Positions 36,000 through 45,862 of a stretch of DNA of 64,000 bases are shown here, piece after piece (the first letter of the stretch is position 1; each line of letters opens with the position of its first letter). The DNA is from Hygrocybe punicea (Eukaryota; Basidiomycota; Agaricomycetes; Agaricales; Hygrophoraceae). A model generated the notes under the pieces. That model saw only the letters and a list, made by a program, of their open reading frames with translations. It was not told the DNA's origin and ran no database searches. A program made the translations under genes and the position numbers. The stretch is taken from positions 1,605,590-1,669,589 of the forward strand of contig OY744471.1 in assembly GCA_963556145.1 (NCBI GenBank), in the 5' to 3' direction.

Positions 36000-36090
36000 G
36001 AAGCTTGTTAGACTATTCCTAGTCACTTCTACGCTGACCCCCACAGGCTTAGGATTTCTATTCCGCAGCCACCCCGACCTCGCCTTTACA
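36000..36090 (+). repeat. 3' LTR, second part
   Basis: GAAGCTTGTTAGACTATTCC onward resumes the 5' LTR sequence up to 36079. The last 11 bp differ from the 5' LTR end. Confidence 0.9.
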
Positions 36091-37860
36091 CTGGCAGGAC
36101 ATACAGCTTGCGAACACACGAACACACAGATGCACTTCAGAAGGCATTCACCCTGCAGGAATTATGGAATGGATATGGAGTCGTTGGAGATATCAAAGTA
36201 AGTGCAGCTGGCCGGTCAATAAGTGCAGAACTGATCAAGCCTCCCAGCCCTTCACAGCATACTTCCCCCGAGCAGAAATCTACGAACTATTATCCCCAGA
36301 CATCCTCCACCAAGTCATCAAGGGGACATTTAAAGACCATCTCGTAACATGGGTGGTGCACTATATTGAACACATGAACACTGCCGCCGCTGCTCACAAG
36401 ATCCTTGCGGATATTGACCATTGCATTGCGGCGGCACCACCCTTTCCTGGCCAGCACCAATTCCCGCAAGGTCGCAACTTCAAGCAATGGACCGGTGATG
36501 ATTCTAAGGCCCTCAATATTGCATTTGGGGTGAATTCTTGAATACTCACAAAGTTATCGGCAGGTTTGTCTCCCTGCTATCGTCGGCTATGTCCCTGACG
36601 AGATGGTCTGTGCCCTCAGCTCATTCATGGACTTCTGCTACTATGTATGCCGATCTGTAATCGATGAGGATACCCTTCACCTGCTCAATACAACTCTTGC
36701 CAACTTCCACTGTGATCGACAAGTCTTCATCGATACTGGTGTCCAAGAGCACTTTGTGCTTCCTCAGCAACATTCACTAGATCACTATCGTTGGAATATT
36801 CAAATGTTTGGAGCCCTGAATGGGCTCTGCTCTTCAATTACCAAGTCAAAGCATATCAAGGCTGTCAAGAAACCATGGCGACGTTCAAGCCGATGGAAAG
36901 CCCTTGGTCAAATGTTGCTCATCAATCAAAGACTCGACAAGCTCGCGGCATCGAAGGTCGATTTTATCGATTGTGGGATGCTCCGAGGTCCGACCACTGG
37001 AACACCGATCAATCTTGCTGGGTGCACACCCACCCCGGCTGATGGCATCCCCATCCCCGAGCCAGTGCCATTGGATGAGTGTGACACAGAGGATGATGCT
37101 GGCGCTGTGGACCATGATATGTTCGAGGGTGAGGTTATGCTTGCAAGAACACTTGGTATGTTTCGTCCAAGTCACATCTATTTACTGTCTAATGTCAACA
37201 GCACGAGGTTACCTGGGTAATCTAATGGACCTTATGCAGCATATCCGTCAGCCACACTTTCAAGACTATATCAGGCGGTTTCTTTATGACACAATTAATC
37301 CGGATGCCATTATTCCTGGAGCTGATGTCTCTATTCATGACTGCCCGATGTTCTCAGGGCGAGTGTGTGTTTATCACCCAGTGGTGTCCATTTATCATGC
37401 ACCAAGTGATGTTTGTGGCGTTGGTGGTATGCACCGTGAAAGAATTCAGTCGACAAGTTCATGGTACAAAGGCCCAGCCAGATACGATACAGTGTTCGTA
37501 GTCAAGGACCAGGAACAAGATGGATTCCAAGGGCTAGATGTCACAAGGGTGTGCCTCTTTTTTGATTTTACCTTCTCTGACATAGTTTATCCTTGTGCGC
37601 TTGTGGAGTGGTTTGTTCCATCTGATCACCGGCCTTGTGATATCACTGGGATGTGGATCGTGAAGCCGGATATGGCCGGTGGGCGGCGAGTGACATTGGT
37701 AATCCACACAGACACCATTCTGCGTGGGGCACACTTGATGCCAGTCTTTGGTAACAAGCCTTTGCCACGGCATTTTACTTTTCATCACACTCTGAGTGCA
37801 TTCCATTCTTACTACATCAACAAATATATAGACCATCATAGTCACGAAATAGCATTTTGA
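36091..37860 (+). pseudogene. Plavaka transposase, 3' half
   Basis: Continues the transposase after the LTR insertion: RTHEHTDALQKAFTLQELW, AYFPRAEIYELLSPDILHQV, IKGTFKDHLVTWVVHYIEHM, VCALSSFMDFCYYVCRSVID, SLDHYRWNIQMFGALNGLC and SKHIKAVKKPWRRSSRW. The C-terminus is VEWFVPSDHRPCDITGMWIV followed by SYYINKYIDHHSHEIAF, the standard ending of Plavaka transposases, with the stop at 37858-37860. Coding is split by short introns. The exons here appear open, so most damage lies in the 5' half and at the insertion. Confidence 0.85.
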
Positions 37861-38636
37861 TGCCTCACTACTGCCCATAAGCATAAGCTGGAATGAAAAG
37901 GATAAAGACAGTGCAAAGCACAGAAAAGCACTAGGATAAAAGCAAAAGCTCGCGTGAGTAAGCTGAAAGCTTATATAAGATTATGTAAATCTTTTGATGC
38001 CGGGGGATAGAATTAGCCTATAACTACGTCCTCCTCAGTATTGTCTTATACAGTTCAATGGCTCCTTTGAACACTACCAGTCCTTTGAACACCTCAATAT
38101 AATTGATTTTATACTAATTTCTATTGCTAAAAGGTGTTCTAATTCCTTCAGTGCATTATCTGAACTTATCTGGATATGGATTTTTATTCAGAAGTACCAA
38201 TAAAATTAGCAAGCAAATATTCATAAAGCAGAGAGAAATTGAACACTAATGTTTTGATCACAAAACATTCAAATATTAAGAGATTTTTTTGAAAATTGCT
38301 ATGAGATATCTTTAAATATTATTAAAATATATGAGCAACTTTCTGTCCACTCAGATTTTGTTTGAGATAAATTGGCTACCTGAGGCATTTTAGGTTAATT
38401 TTTGTGTTCACAGGAGCCATTGAATACTGTATACAGTAATAACCAGTTCAGGAACAATACTTCATCTTTTATGTGGAGTTTGAACTTGCATGGTGACATG
38501 ATGTCCTCCAAGTGGGACTTGGGGACCTTGTACATCAGCAAATTCAGGGGTCCTTTTCCTACACCTTTCCCACACCTTGAGACCCTTTTGCAAGAGGTGA
38601 AAGAAGTTCAAGCTCACAAAGGCTCAAAAGAAGTTT

Positions 38637-38675
38637 CACCTTTTCTAAGCTAGGTCCCTTTGCTTAGAAAAGGTG
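38637..38675. repeat. Perfect 14-bp inverted repeat (hairpin)
   Basis: Arms CACCTTTTCTAAGC and GCTTAGAAAAGGTG are exact complements around an 11-nt loop. Confidence 0.85.
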
Positions 38676-39119
38676 ATTCACCTGAAAAAGAGGATTTCCC
38701 TTGTAAAAAGGTTCAAAAAGGACTGCTCTTTTCAACAAGAGTTTTTGCTTTTCTAAGCTAGTTGAAAAGCTCTGCCAGGACTACAGCCTTTTCACTGTTT
38801 TCATGCAGGGTATGACCTTTTGTGTGCAGGATATCAAATTGTTATAATGAGGAAAGGCAGAACTTATTAACATATCATATTAGGATAATCAAATTGATTG
38901 ATTATAAGAACTAAATTACAACATATATATATATAATAAATAATTGTTATATAGTTCCGCCAACTAAGTCAGTAAGTAAAGTTTAGTAAGTAGTCTACCA
39001 AAATGTGCATGACTTATATATGTTTTGAAGTCGCGCATGGACCCTTTGGTGAAGTTGGGCAAAATGAAGCACCAAACACTGTCACTGGGTTGCCACTTTC
39101 AGTAATTTTTCACTTAGCG

Positions 39120-39690
39120 ATTTTCAGCAAGAAGGCACAGTAGCAGGATGACAACAATTATAACCACCACCGCTGCCAACTGACAGCAGCAAGCAAGACG
39201 GCGGTGGCAGCGGTGACAACCCCTACCACTGCCAACTAGCAGCAGCAGGCAAGATGATGATGGCAGCCACCACCACTGCGAACTGGCAGCAGCAAGCAAG
39301 ATGATGGTGACAACAACCACCACTGCTGCCACCTAACAGCAGCAAGCAGGACAACGACAATGGCCATCACTGCCAACTGGCAGCAGCAACAGGACAATGA
39401 TGATGGCCATTAGCACTGCCAACAGCAAGCTGGACAATGACAATGATGGCCATTGGCACTGCCTACAGTGAGCAGGACAATGACGACGACCATTGGTGCT
39501 GCCTACAGCAAGCAGGACAATGATGATGATGACAGCTGCCACCACTGCCAACTGGCAGCAGCAACAGGATGACAATGACAGCCATCGGCACTGCCAACAG
39601 CAAGCAGGATGACAACAACAATGTTGGCTGCCACTACCACCATGGCAGCAGCAACAACAACAACCCACTGGTGGTGGCAATGAGACAACA
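39120..39690. repeat. Degenerate CAGCAGCAAGCAGGACAATG minisatellite
   Basis: About 570 bp of variable-length units built from CACTGCCAAC, TGGCAGCAGCAA, GCAGGACAATGATGATG and similar words. It gives spurious long frames. Confidence 0.85.
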
Positions 39691-41499
39691 ACAATTGCGA
39701 TGAAGATGGGCAATTACTGTACATTATTTATTTCAGAATTCATTCATTTTAAAAAAGGTCCAACAAACTGAGAAAAAGTTTTGAAAGGTATGGGAAGATG
39801 TTTTGAAAAAGAAAAGTAATATCCTAAATAACTTTTAAAAAGGGTCTGACAAACTGAGAAAAAAACTTGCCACAAAAGCTCAACAAGTTCAGAAGTAGCA
39901 CAAGTTCTTCAAGGGTTTTAAAAAGGTGGACCAAAAAGTTGGCAAAAAGGCTCAATATGCTCAGCAGAGCCACAAGTTATCCAAGGGTTGAAAAAAGATA
40001 AAGTAGCTCAAGGTGTTCAAGTGACAAGATGGTGATAAAATGATGAAAACTATTCTCAGAAATCTAGAGAAAAGACTCACAAGGTTGAAAAGAGGTACAA
40101 GAGCTTCCAAGGACATGAAAAGATGGTCAAGTTATACCAGTCACTAATAATCATTCTATCCAGTCTTCTAATTCTCTCTACATCAAAAGTGAAACTGAAA
40201 AGTAAAAAAGAAAAGGAACAAAAGAAAGAAAAAAACACTGGCCAATAAATTTTCTCAACCAGTCCAAATAGCTAAAGGTGAAAAAGTTATGAAAAAAAGA
40301 TCTGAGAAAAAAGTTCAAGATGTTTGAAAAAAGTACAAGGTCACCAAGGGTCTCAAAAAGGACCCCAGAATTTGCTGATGTGAGCAAGCACAGATGAAAG
40401 ATTATTTGCCTAGACTTTTGTTCTCATTCAGTTCCATGTGATCATCTGGACAAGAGGTGTTGTTCTGACAGTGGATGTTAGAGATGTAAGAAAACTCCAG
40501 ACAGAGTGGAGATATTTGGAGGACCAGAGGTGTGAACTCTTGAAGCAGTTTAGCTACTTCCTTAAGTCATACTGAGTAGGCATGAGGTGGATGGAGTGGA
40601 ATTAGTCCAGAGGTTCAGACTAAAGATGGAGACTAATAGTGAACTCAAGGCAAAGCCTTAATTTTTGAGGATGAATAGGATAAGGGGTGCTCAAGTTGAT
40701 TTTCAGAACAGAGTTACAGGACATTGTAGTTCTAGCTTACTTACTTGGTAAACTAATTGTTATGTCCTTAGTAATGTAGAGATGATAAGAACTCTGGAAG
40801 GGGAACCGGAGTTTGGAGAAGGATAAAAGGAATAAAAGCTTGCTTTGTATGGTGACAAGTAAACAAAGGGTAGGAACAGAAAGGAGTCCAGAGTAATGGA
40901 GATGAAGAAGAATAGCGAGTATAACAAGGAAAAGAACAATAACATATGCAAGAGGATAAGATAAGATAAAGGTGGCAGAAAGTCTGGAGCAGAGATCATT
41001 GGAATCCATTGGAGTTGCATGGATATGACAGTGGAGTCCCATCCAGTTCATATTGGAAGACAAAAATGGTTTCCCAGTCAAGGAATGGAGAAGCTGCTCA
41101 ATGACATCTGTAAAAATGGTTTGCAGTGGTGCTGTCCCTTTAAAGCTCTTCCACAGTCTTTTATGTCCTCATACACATTCCAACTAGGATTGTTCCCCTT
41201 GCTGGAAAGACAATTTTATTAGTTTAATGTAACTAAATTCCCAATGCTCTTGTTTGTCTTCATTTGGAATATATGGGGAGCTGCATAAAATGTCTGTTTG
41301 TCACAAATAATGAGATACATGTTCAGATTGGTGTTGATTGACTAGAATTGGACTATTCCATCATGACATCTCCACCACCACCACCTCTAATATGATGGCT
41401 ATGCTTTGGAGAGGCTCCGCTGTCATTGGAGTTCCTGGACACCTGGTGGAGTGGAACTGGAGGTACCTCCAGAAACTCAGAGGCAGTCAGGGTAAATAA

Positions 41500-43221
41500 T
41501 AGTACTGGGGAAGTTCGGTTTGGTCCAGTTTGGACTATTTTTGGCCAAACTAGAAATTGGATGGTTCAGTTTCCACCAAACCAAAACCAAAACTGCAGTA
41601 AACAATTTACATCAGTTGGGTTTGGTCTAAACTTGGTCTAGACCAGAAACCATGTGGGGGTAGAGGCACTCACTCTGTCTGATCTCACAAGAGTGCTGCA
41701 TATTTCAATTAACATAGCTGGCCTCTTCATGAGGTGGGATGTGGTGGTGGTTGGTCGTGATGGTATGGTTCAGTTCTGAACCTGGGTTTGAACCTGAACC
41801 AAACCTAAGGTTCAAGGTTCAGCCAAGAAGGGAATCTTGTGAATCTGGTTTGAACTGGTTTGAACCTGAACCTAATATTTATATACTAGTCTAATTTCTA
41901 CTGAGAATCAGACCACTAGAGTCTTAGTTTTGTTCCAACTATATACTGACTTGAAATTTCAGCACTATTGATAACAGATTTAGATTGATAAGAGTTGTAT
42001 GCTGTTACAATTAGCCCAAGTGCTTCCATAACAAGAATGTCTACAAACTTAAATATATTTTGAAATGTAAAGTTAAAGTTCAGCCTAGGAAGCCATGTTG
42101 TCTGATTTGGTTATCTTGCTTGCAAGGTCTTTCCTACCTGTCAACTTAAAATATTGCAAATCCTGCAATCATTTGCAATAACTGTCTAAACAGTTCTCCA
42201 GGATAATTCATGCTTGCTGTGCTTTTGACACATCTACCACATGATTCTATTGATTCATTCACAGTGAACAAGGACACAATACATGTAATTGAAGGGCCAA
42301 ACTCTTAGCACAACAGCAATGTGGTTTTGATTGGATTTTGTACAGTAGTAGGAAATAATGGAAAAAAAAAAGGCATTTGGAAAATTGCTCAGCTGGTACA
42401 CTTGTATTTTCACAGGTTCAGTTTAGGTTCAGACCAGGCTGAACCTGAACTGAACCCATCTGAACCTGAACCTAAGGTTCAATTCAAGGTTCAGATTTTT
42501 TTGACCTGAACTGAACTGAACTGAACCTACCATCACTAGCACTGGTTTGGCTACCTGGCCCTACCTTCATGAAATGCATGTGTTCTAAATGTGCATTGTG
42601 CCTTGGCTGCTTGTTTTGTGCCCCTGCAACTATTGTACCTCTGTTTCTGCATACCATGAGGCATGTATGCAGTGGTGGTGTTGATGCTCATGCTGACATT
42701 GACCTGTGTTGTTGTCCAGGTGGACATCTTGCCTCAGCACTGTGAGGTATGTTGGATGGGACATGTTGTGGACACATTTGAGGTGTGGGGGGCTGTTTGA
42801 GGTGGCTGCCATGGTGTTGATGTTGGTCACAGTCATGGTTGTTATGTATCTCAAAATTTTACCTGGCATTTTTATAGTTAGAGTCAAACATAAAAAAAAG
42901 ATAACACTGAAATGGGTGGCTGGGTACTCCAGCTGCCTGATTTGTCAACATTGGGTATTCTATCATCCTTGTTTGGTTTATGTTAGGGATGTTGTAGGTG
43001 GTTGCAGGATGGTTTGGGTGAGTTTGGAAGTCAGCCAAGTGGCTGACTGGGGACTACTGATCTGTGGTTCAAACTCAGTTTGAAACACTTTTGGCCTGCA
43101 GCAAAATTCCCCAACTGGAGACTGAACCATTCTGTCTCAGTCAAAATTTCCCAAACCAAAACTGAAACCAGTGGTTTTGGTTTGGTTTGGGTCAGTCTGA
43201 GACTGAACTTCCCCAACACTA
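41500..43221. mobile_element. Old non-autonomous hAT element
   Basis: Left end TAGTACTGGGGAAGTTCGG; right end reverse-complemented TAGTGTTGGGGAAGTTCAG. The target duplication is GTAAATAA (41492-41499) against GTAGATAA (43222-43229), 7/8 identical. Subterminal GGTTTGG/CCAAACC motifs. CpG-poor, no transposase. Confidence 0.75.
41755..42536. mobile_element. Second hAT-like element nested in the old one (tentative)
   Basis: Left end TCGTGATGGTATGGTTCAG; right end reverse-complemented TAGTGATGGTAGGTTCAG. Both ends are packed with TGAACC/GGTTCA words. No clear target duplication. Confidence 0.5.
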
Positions 43222-43587
43222 GTAGATAAGGTGAAACTGGAACTGTCTACTACATTAGGAAGGTAACTACTACAAATGGGAGTAATGCCTGTTGAAAAAA
43301 ACAACCTGTCCTTCTCATACAGGACCTGCCTTGTGAACCAGTGAAAAAAATGCAAGGGATGGATACTATTAACTCCAGGTTGAGAGGAAACAAAGTAGAA
43401 TATTGAGAAATTACCTTGTTCAACTAAGGCATGTCACGAGTCCATCCATGGGTGATCCGGATCTGAACTCGCAAATCTTTTTAAACAAAGTCTACTTACT
43501 CAGATCCACGTGGGTTTTTCAACCCACCAGACTCGGATCCACAGGTTGGCTACCCACAGATCCTCAGGTACTTGCAAGCTCTGTTCT

Positions 43588-43639
43588 CCTCGTGAATGGC
43601 AGGCACGTATCAATTGGTACGGCGCTGCACTTTGCAAGG
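43588..43639. repeat. 52-bp palindromic module, copy 6 (CpG-decayed)
   Basis: CCTCGTGAA arm, core CACGTATCAATTGGTACGG, TTTGCAAGG arm. It aligns base for base with copy 3, and most differences are transitions at CpG sites. Confidence 0.85.
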
Positions 43640-43898
43640 TAGTTGGGCTGTGGGGGAGCCATCCAGTGCTGCTGCCATTGCTGTTGCCACTGCTGCTATT
43701 GCTGCTGCAACTGCTGCTGCTGCTGCTGCTGTCATGGCCATTGCTGCTGCAACTGCTGTCATGGCCATTGCTGCTGCACTGCTGCTGCCGGCATTGCTGT
43801 TGCTGCTGCTGCTGCTGGCATTGGATGAGCCATCACTGAGCTGTGGAAATGGGAGCGCAGGCTACACCCACACTCCCATTATCCTCCTTGGTGCCGAA

Positions 43899-43950
43899 TA
43901 CGTCGTGAACAATGTCCACTCAGTTGACATGTCAGCTTGTGTTTGTGAGG
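43899..43950. repeat. 52-bp palindromic module, copy 7
   Basis: TACGTCGTGAAC, core TCCACTCAGTTGACATG, then TTTGTGAGG; same length as copies 1, 3 and 6. Confidence 0.6.
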
Positions 43951-44018
43951 TTCCTTGAGTGAGCCACCATGCCAGATACCAGGGCATGGGGTTCGTGAGG
44001 TCCTTCCATGCCAGATAG

Positions 44019-44058
44019 CTCATGAATGATGTTGATGTGTCAATGCGTGTTCGCGAGG
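44019..44058. repeat. Palindromic module, copy 8 (short)
   Basis: CTCATGAATG, GTTGATGTGTCAATGCGTG, TTCGCGAGG; 40 bp. Confidence 0.55.
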
Positions 44059-44279
44059 TGTGGTGCTGGCAGGGGTTAGCAGGTGTCAATGGGGCTGCGT
44101 TTAGGGTACGTACCTGGGGCCGGTAGGTGGGTGCACCACCCTCCTGGCCTTGTTCTGTCGTTTGCATTGCTGAGCCCAGCCTTGTTCCATCATTTTCATT
44201 GCTGAGTCTGGGTTCAAGTCATTGGTGTTGTTGTTCTTATCATGGTTGTGATTGCTTGTTATGGCAATTTGAGTTATTG

Positions 44280-44308
44280 AAAATAATAATAATAATAATA
44301 ATAATAAC
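44280..44308. repeat. (AAT)n microsatellite
   Basis: About nine AAT units. Confidence 0.9.
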
Positions 44309-44556
44309 ACAGAAAATTAAGCAAACAGCAAAAAAAAAAAACCACACCCATGGTCAACCTTATTTGCGACACATCTAGAAAGTTGACTGTGACCCACGAG
44401 TACTCACACAAGTACTTGAGAGATATATGTGGACACCCAGATCTGTGAGTATTTCAGACAACAGGTAAATAATACTCATGAGTAAGATACCCACGAGTTT
44501 TCCCACAGGTAAACCCATTGTGACCCGTGGGTTACCCAGAGTCGTGACATGCCTTA

Positions 44557-45862
44557 TGTTCAACCATAATACAACTCATCATCCTCCTCCCCCTGTCCAT
44601 TGGCACATCCACTACAACTTCAGGCATGGATTCCTGTGCTTGAGCACCCTGTAGATGGCCCTTGTAGCATTTCACAGCAGCTCAAAGTGCATCAAGTTTT
44701 GCTGCTTTGTTTTTGAGGTGATATTTGATTGAATCTTCAAGTTGGTGCCTGTGTATTTCAAGCTGGTCTTTGAGTTCCTTCACCTTCATGCTTTTCAGTG
44801 CTGCTGGGTTGAGTACCTCAGCCACTTGTAATTGCCTTGCTGCCATTTTGGCCTTCTTCTGATTCCTATCATTGTCCTTCTTGCATTTGGCTTCAACCTT
44901 GTTTATCTCAAATCAGACTAATGTTTCTTGGCACTTCCACTGAATAAAACCAGCATCTTCTCAACATGCTTCTCATAAGATATACTGGTGATCCTCATCT
45001 TGGAGTTTGGCATCCATGAAAGCCTGAGTATGGTTTGAGAGAAAGCTGCAGCATCAGAGAAGTGTTGAATGGTCATGCTTGGTTTCATCTGAGCCTTGAG
45101 TTTGCCTGGATCTGAGAGTACCTTCATTTGCATCATTAGTTGGTGCCATGAATGCTAATGACCACTTTGATGCTGTAGCCAAGGAGATTACACTGCCAGG
45201 TTCAAATTCAGAAGTGAAACATTCCCAATTGGTCAGAGCTCCCTCAAAGAATGCAATGAGTAGTAGTTTCAAGTGTGGGATATCTGAGAGCATCTGCAGG
45301 ATTGCATACACAGCAGGAGGGTTATGCCAGGGTAGTGTTGCCTTGACCAGCTTTTGGGTTTTCAGTATTTTTGCAATAACTCAACAAGACATTTTTGGAT
45401 CGCTTAGATCCAAGATGTGACCAATCAACTTTTGGGCTTGTGCATCTGTCCAAATATTTTCATGGTTTTACATAATTTATCTCATTTATCAATGGCCTCA
45501 ACCCAAAATGATCAAGTTGGGTCAAGGCAACACTATGCCAGGGTATTCCATCCAATGAGCCCAGTTCATGTTGGGAATAGTGGCCGAATAGTCACGGAAA
45601 GGATTAGTAATCCATATCACATGACCCCAGAACTCAAACCCACCTGTCTGATGAATAATGCTGAAGCGCAGCATGTATTCTACTCATCACAAGAAATGTC
45701 TAGTAGGTTTAGCCAGTAGTATAAAAGCCCTCTCAGAGAGAGGCAAATATAATTCATTCCACATAAAATATCTTAGCGGTCAACAACCACTGCAACTATA
45801 TATTCCAATAGTTCATATGGTGCATCAGAAGCCACCAATAGATCAGGGTTGTGGATAATCTG
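44557..45862. other. CpG-depleted DNA with decayed minus-strand coding traces
   Basis: Minus-strand frames at 45311-45054 (ILQMLSDIPHLKLLLIAFFE) and 45136-44918 (FSDAAAFSQTILRLSWMPNS) look protein-like but are in different frames, and no family is recognised. They are probably remnants of a transposon-associated gene. Confidence 0.4.

Larger units (their letters stand above)
23348..36090 (+). mobile_element. Ty3/gypsy LTR retrotransposon
   Basis: Order: LTR, primer site, gag, protease, RT, RNase H, integrase, antisense accessory gene, polypurine tract, LTR. The integrase is downstream of RT, as in Ty3/gypsy. It is inserted within the Plavaka transposase. No 5-bp target duplication could be found: the left flank is TCCGG, and the right LTR loses similarity after 36079 (the left ends CGTGTTCATTACA, the right CTCGCCTTTACA). 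The 3' LTR is itself interrupted by a hAT element. Six in-frame TGA stops and at least three frameshifts make it non-autonomous. Confidence 0.93.
16985..37990 (+). mobile_element. Plavaka (CACTA-like) DNA transposon, heavily disrupted
   Basis: The outer borders are approximate. The element has a divergent gene pair: a minus-strand accessory gene (19670-21804) and a plus-strand transposase (from 21951, finishing at 37860). Both ends carry AGCTTA/TAAGCTGG-rich subterminal repeats (17015-17130 and about 37878-37985) in opposite orientation, the architecture expected of CACTA-superfamily elements. It was later invaded by hAT elements on the left and by the Ty3/gypsy element at 23348. No target duplication was found for the outer ends. 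Confidence 0.65.
37861..41499. other. CpG-depleted, repeat-derived DNA without genes
   Basis: After the Plavaka right end (about 37990) the sequence is AT-rich with very few CpG dinucleotides and no protein-like frame. It contains repeated AAAAGGT/AAAAAGTT words (39740-40380), a minisatellite and a hairpin. It is best read as decayed transposon DNA. Confidence 0.6.
43425..44556. mobile_element. Non-autonomous hAT element sharing modules with 17386-19660
   Basis: TIRs TAAGGCATGTCACGA at both ends. A perfect 8-bp target duplication TGTTCAAC lies at 43417-43424 and 44557-44564. The interior shares long similar stretches with the elements at 17386 and 18154: the GGCACGTATCAAT module, the GCTGCTGCC repeat, GGTACGTACC and GGTGGGTGCACCACCC. 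Many shared sites differ by CpG to TpG change. No transposase. Confidence 0.92.

Noticed and set aside
23342..36095. A 5-bp target duplication for the Ty3/gypsy element
   Set aside because: The flanks TCCGG and CTGGC do not match; the last bases of the 3' LTR differ, so the original junction may be lost.
39114..39724. Minus-strand hydrophobic Cys/Val-rich frames that could look like membrane proteins
   Set aside because: They follow the minisatellite period and composition; no start, introns or family similarity.
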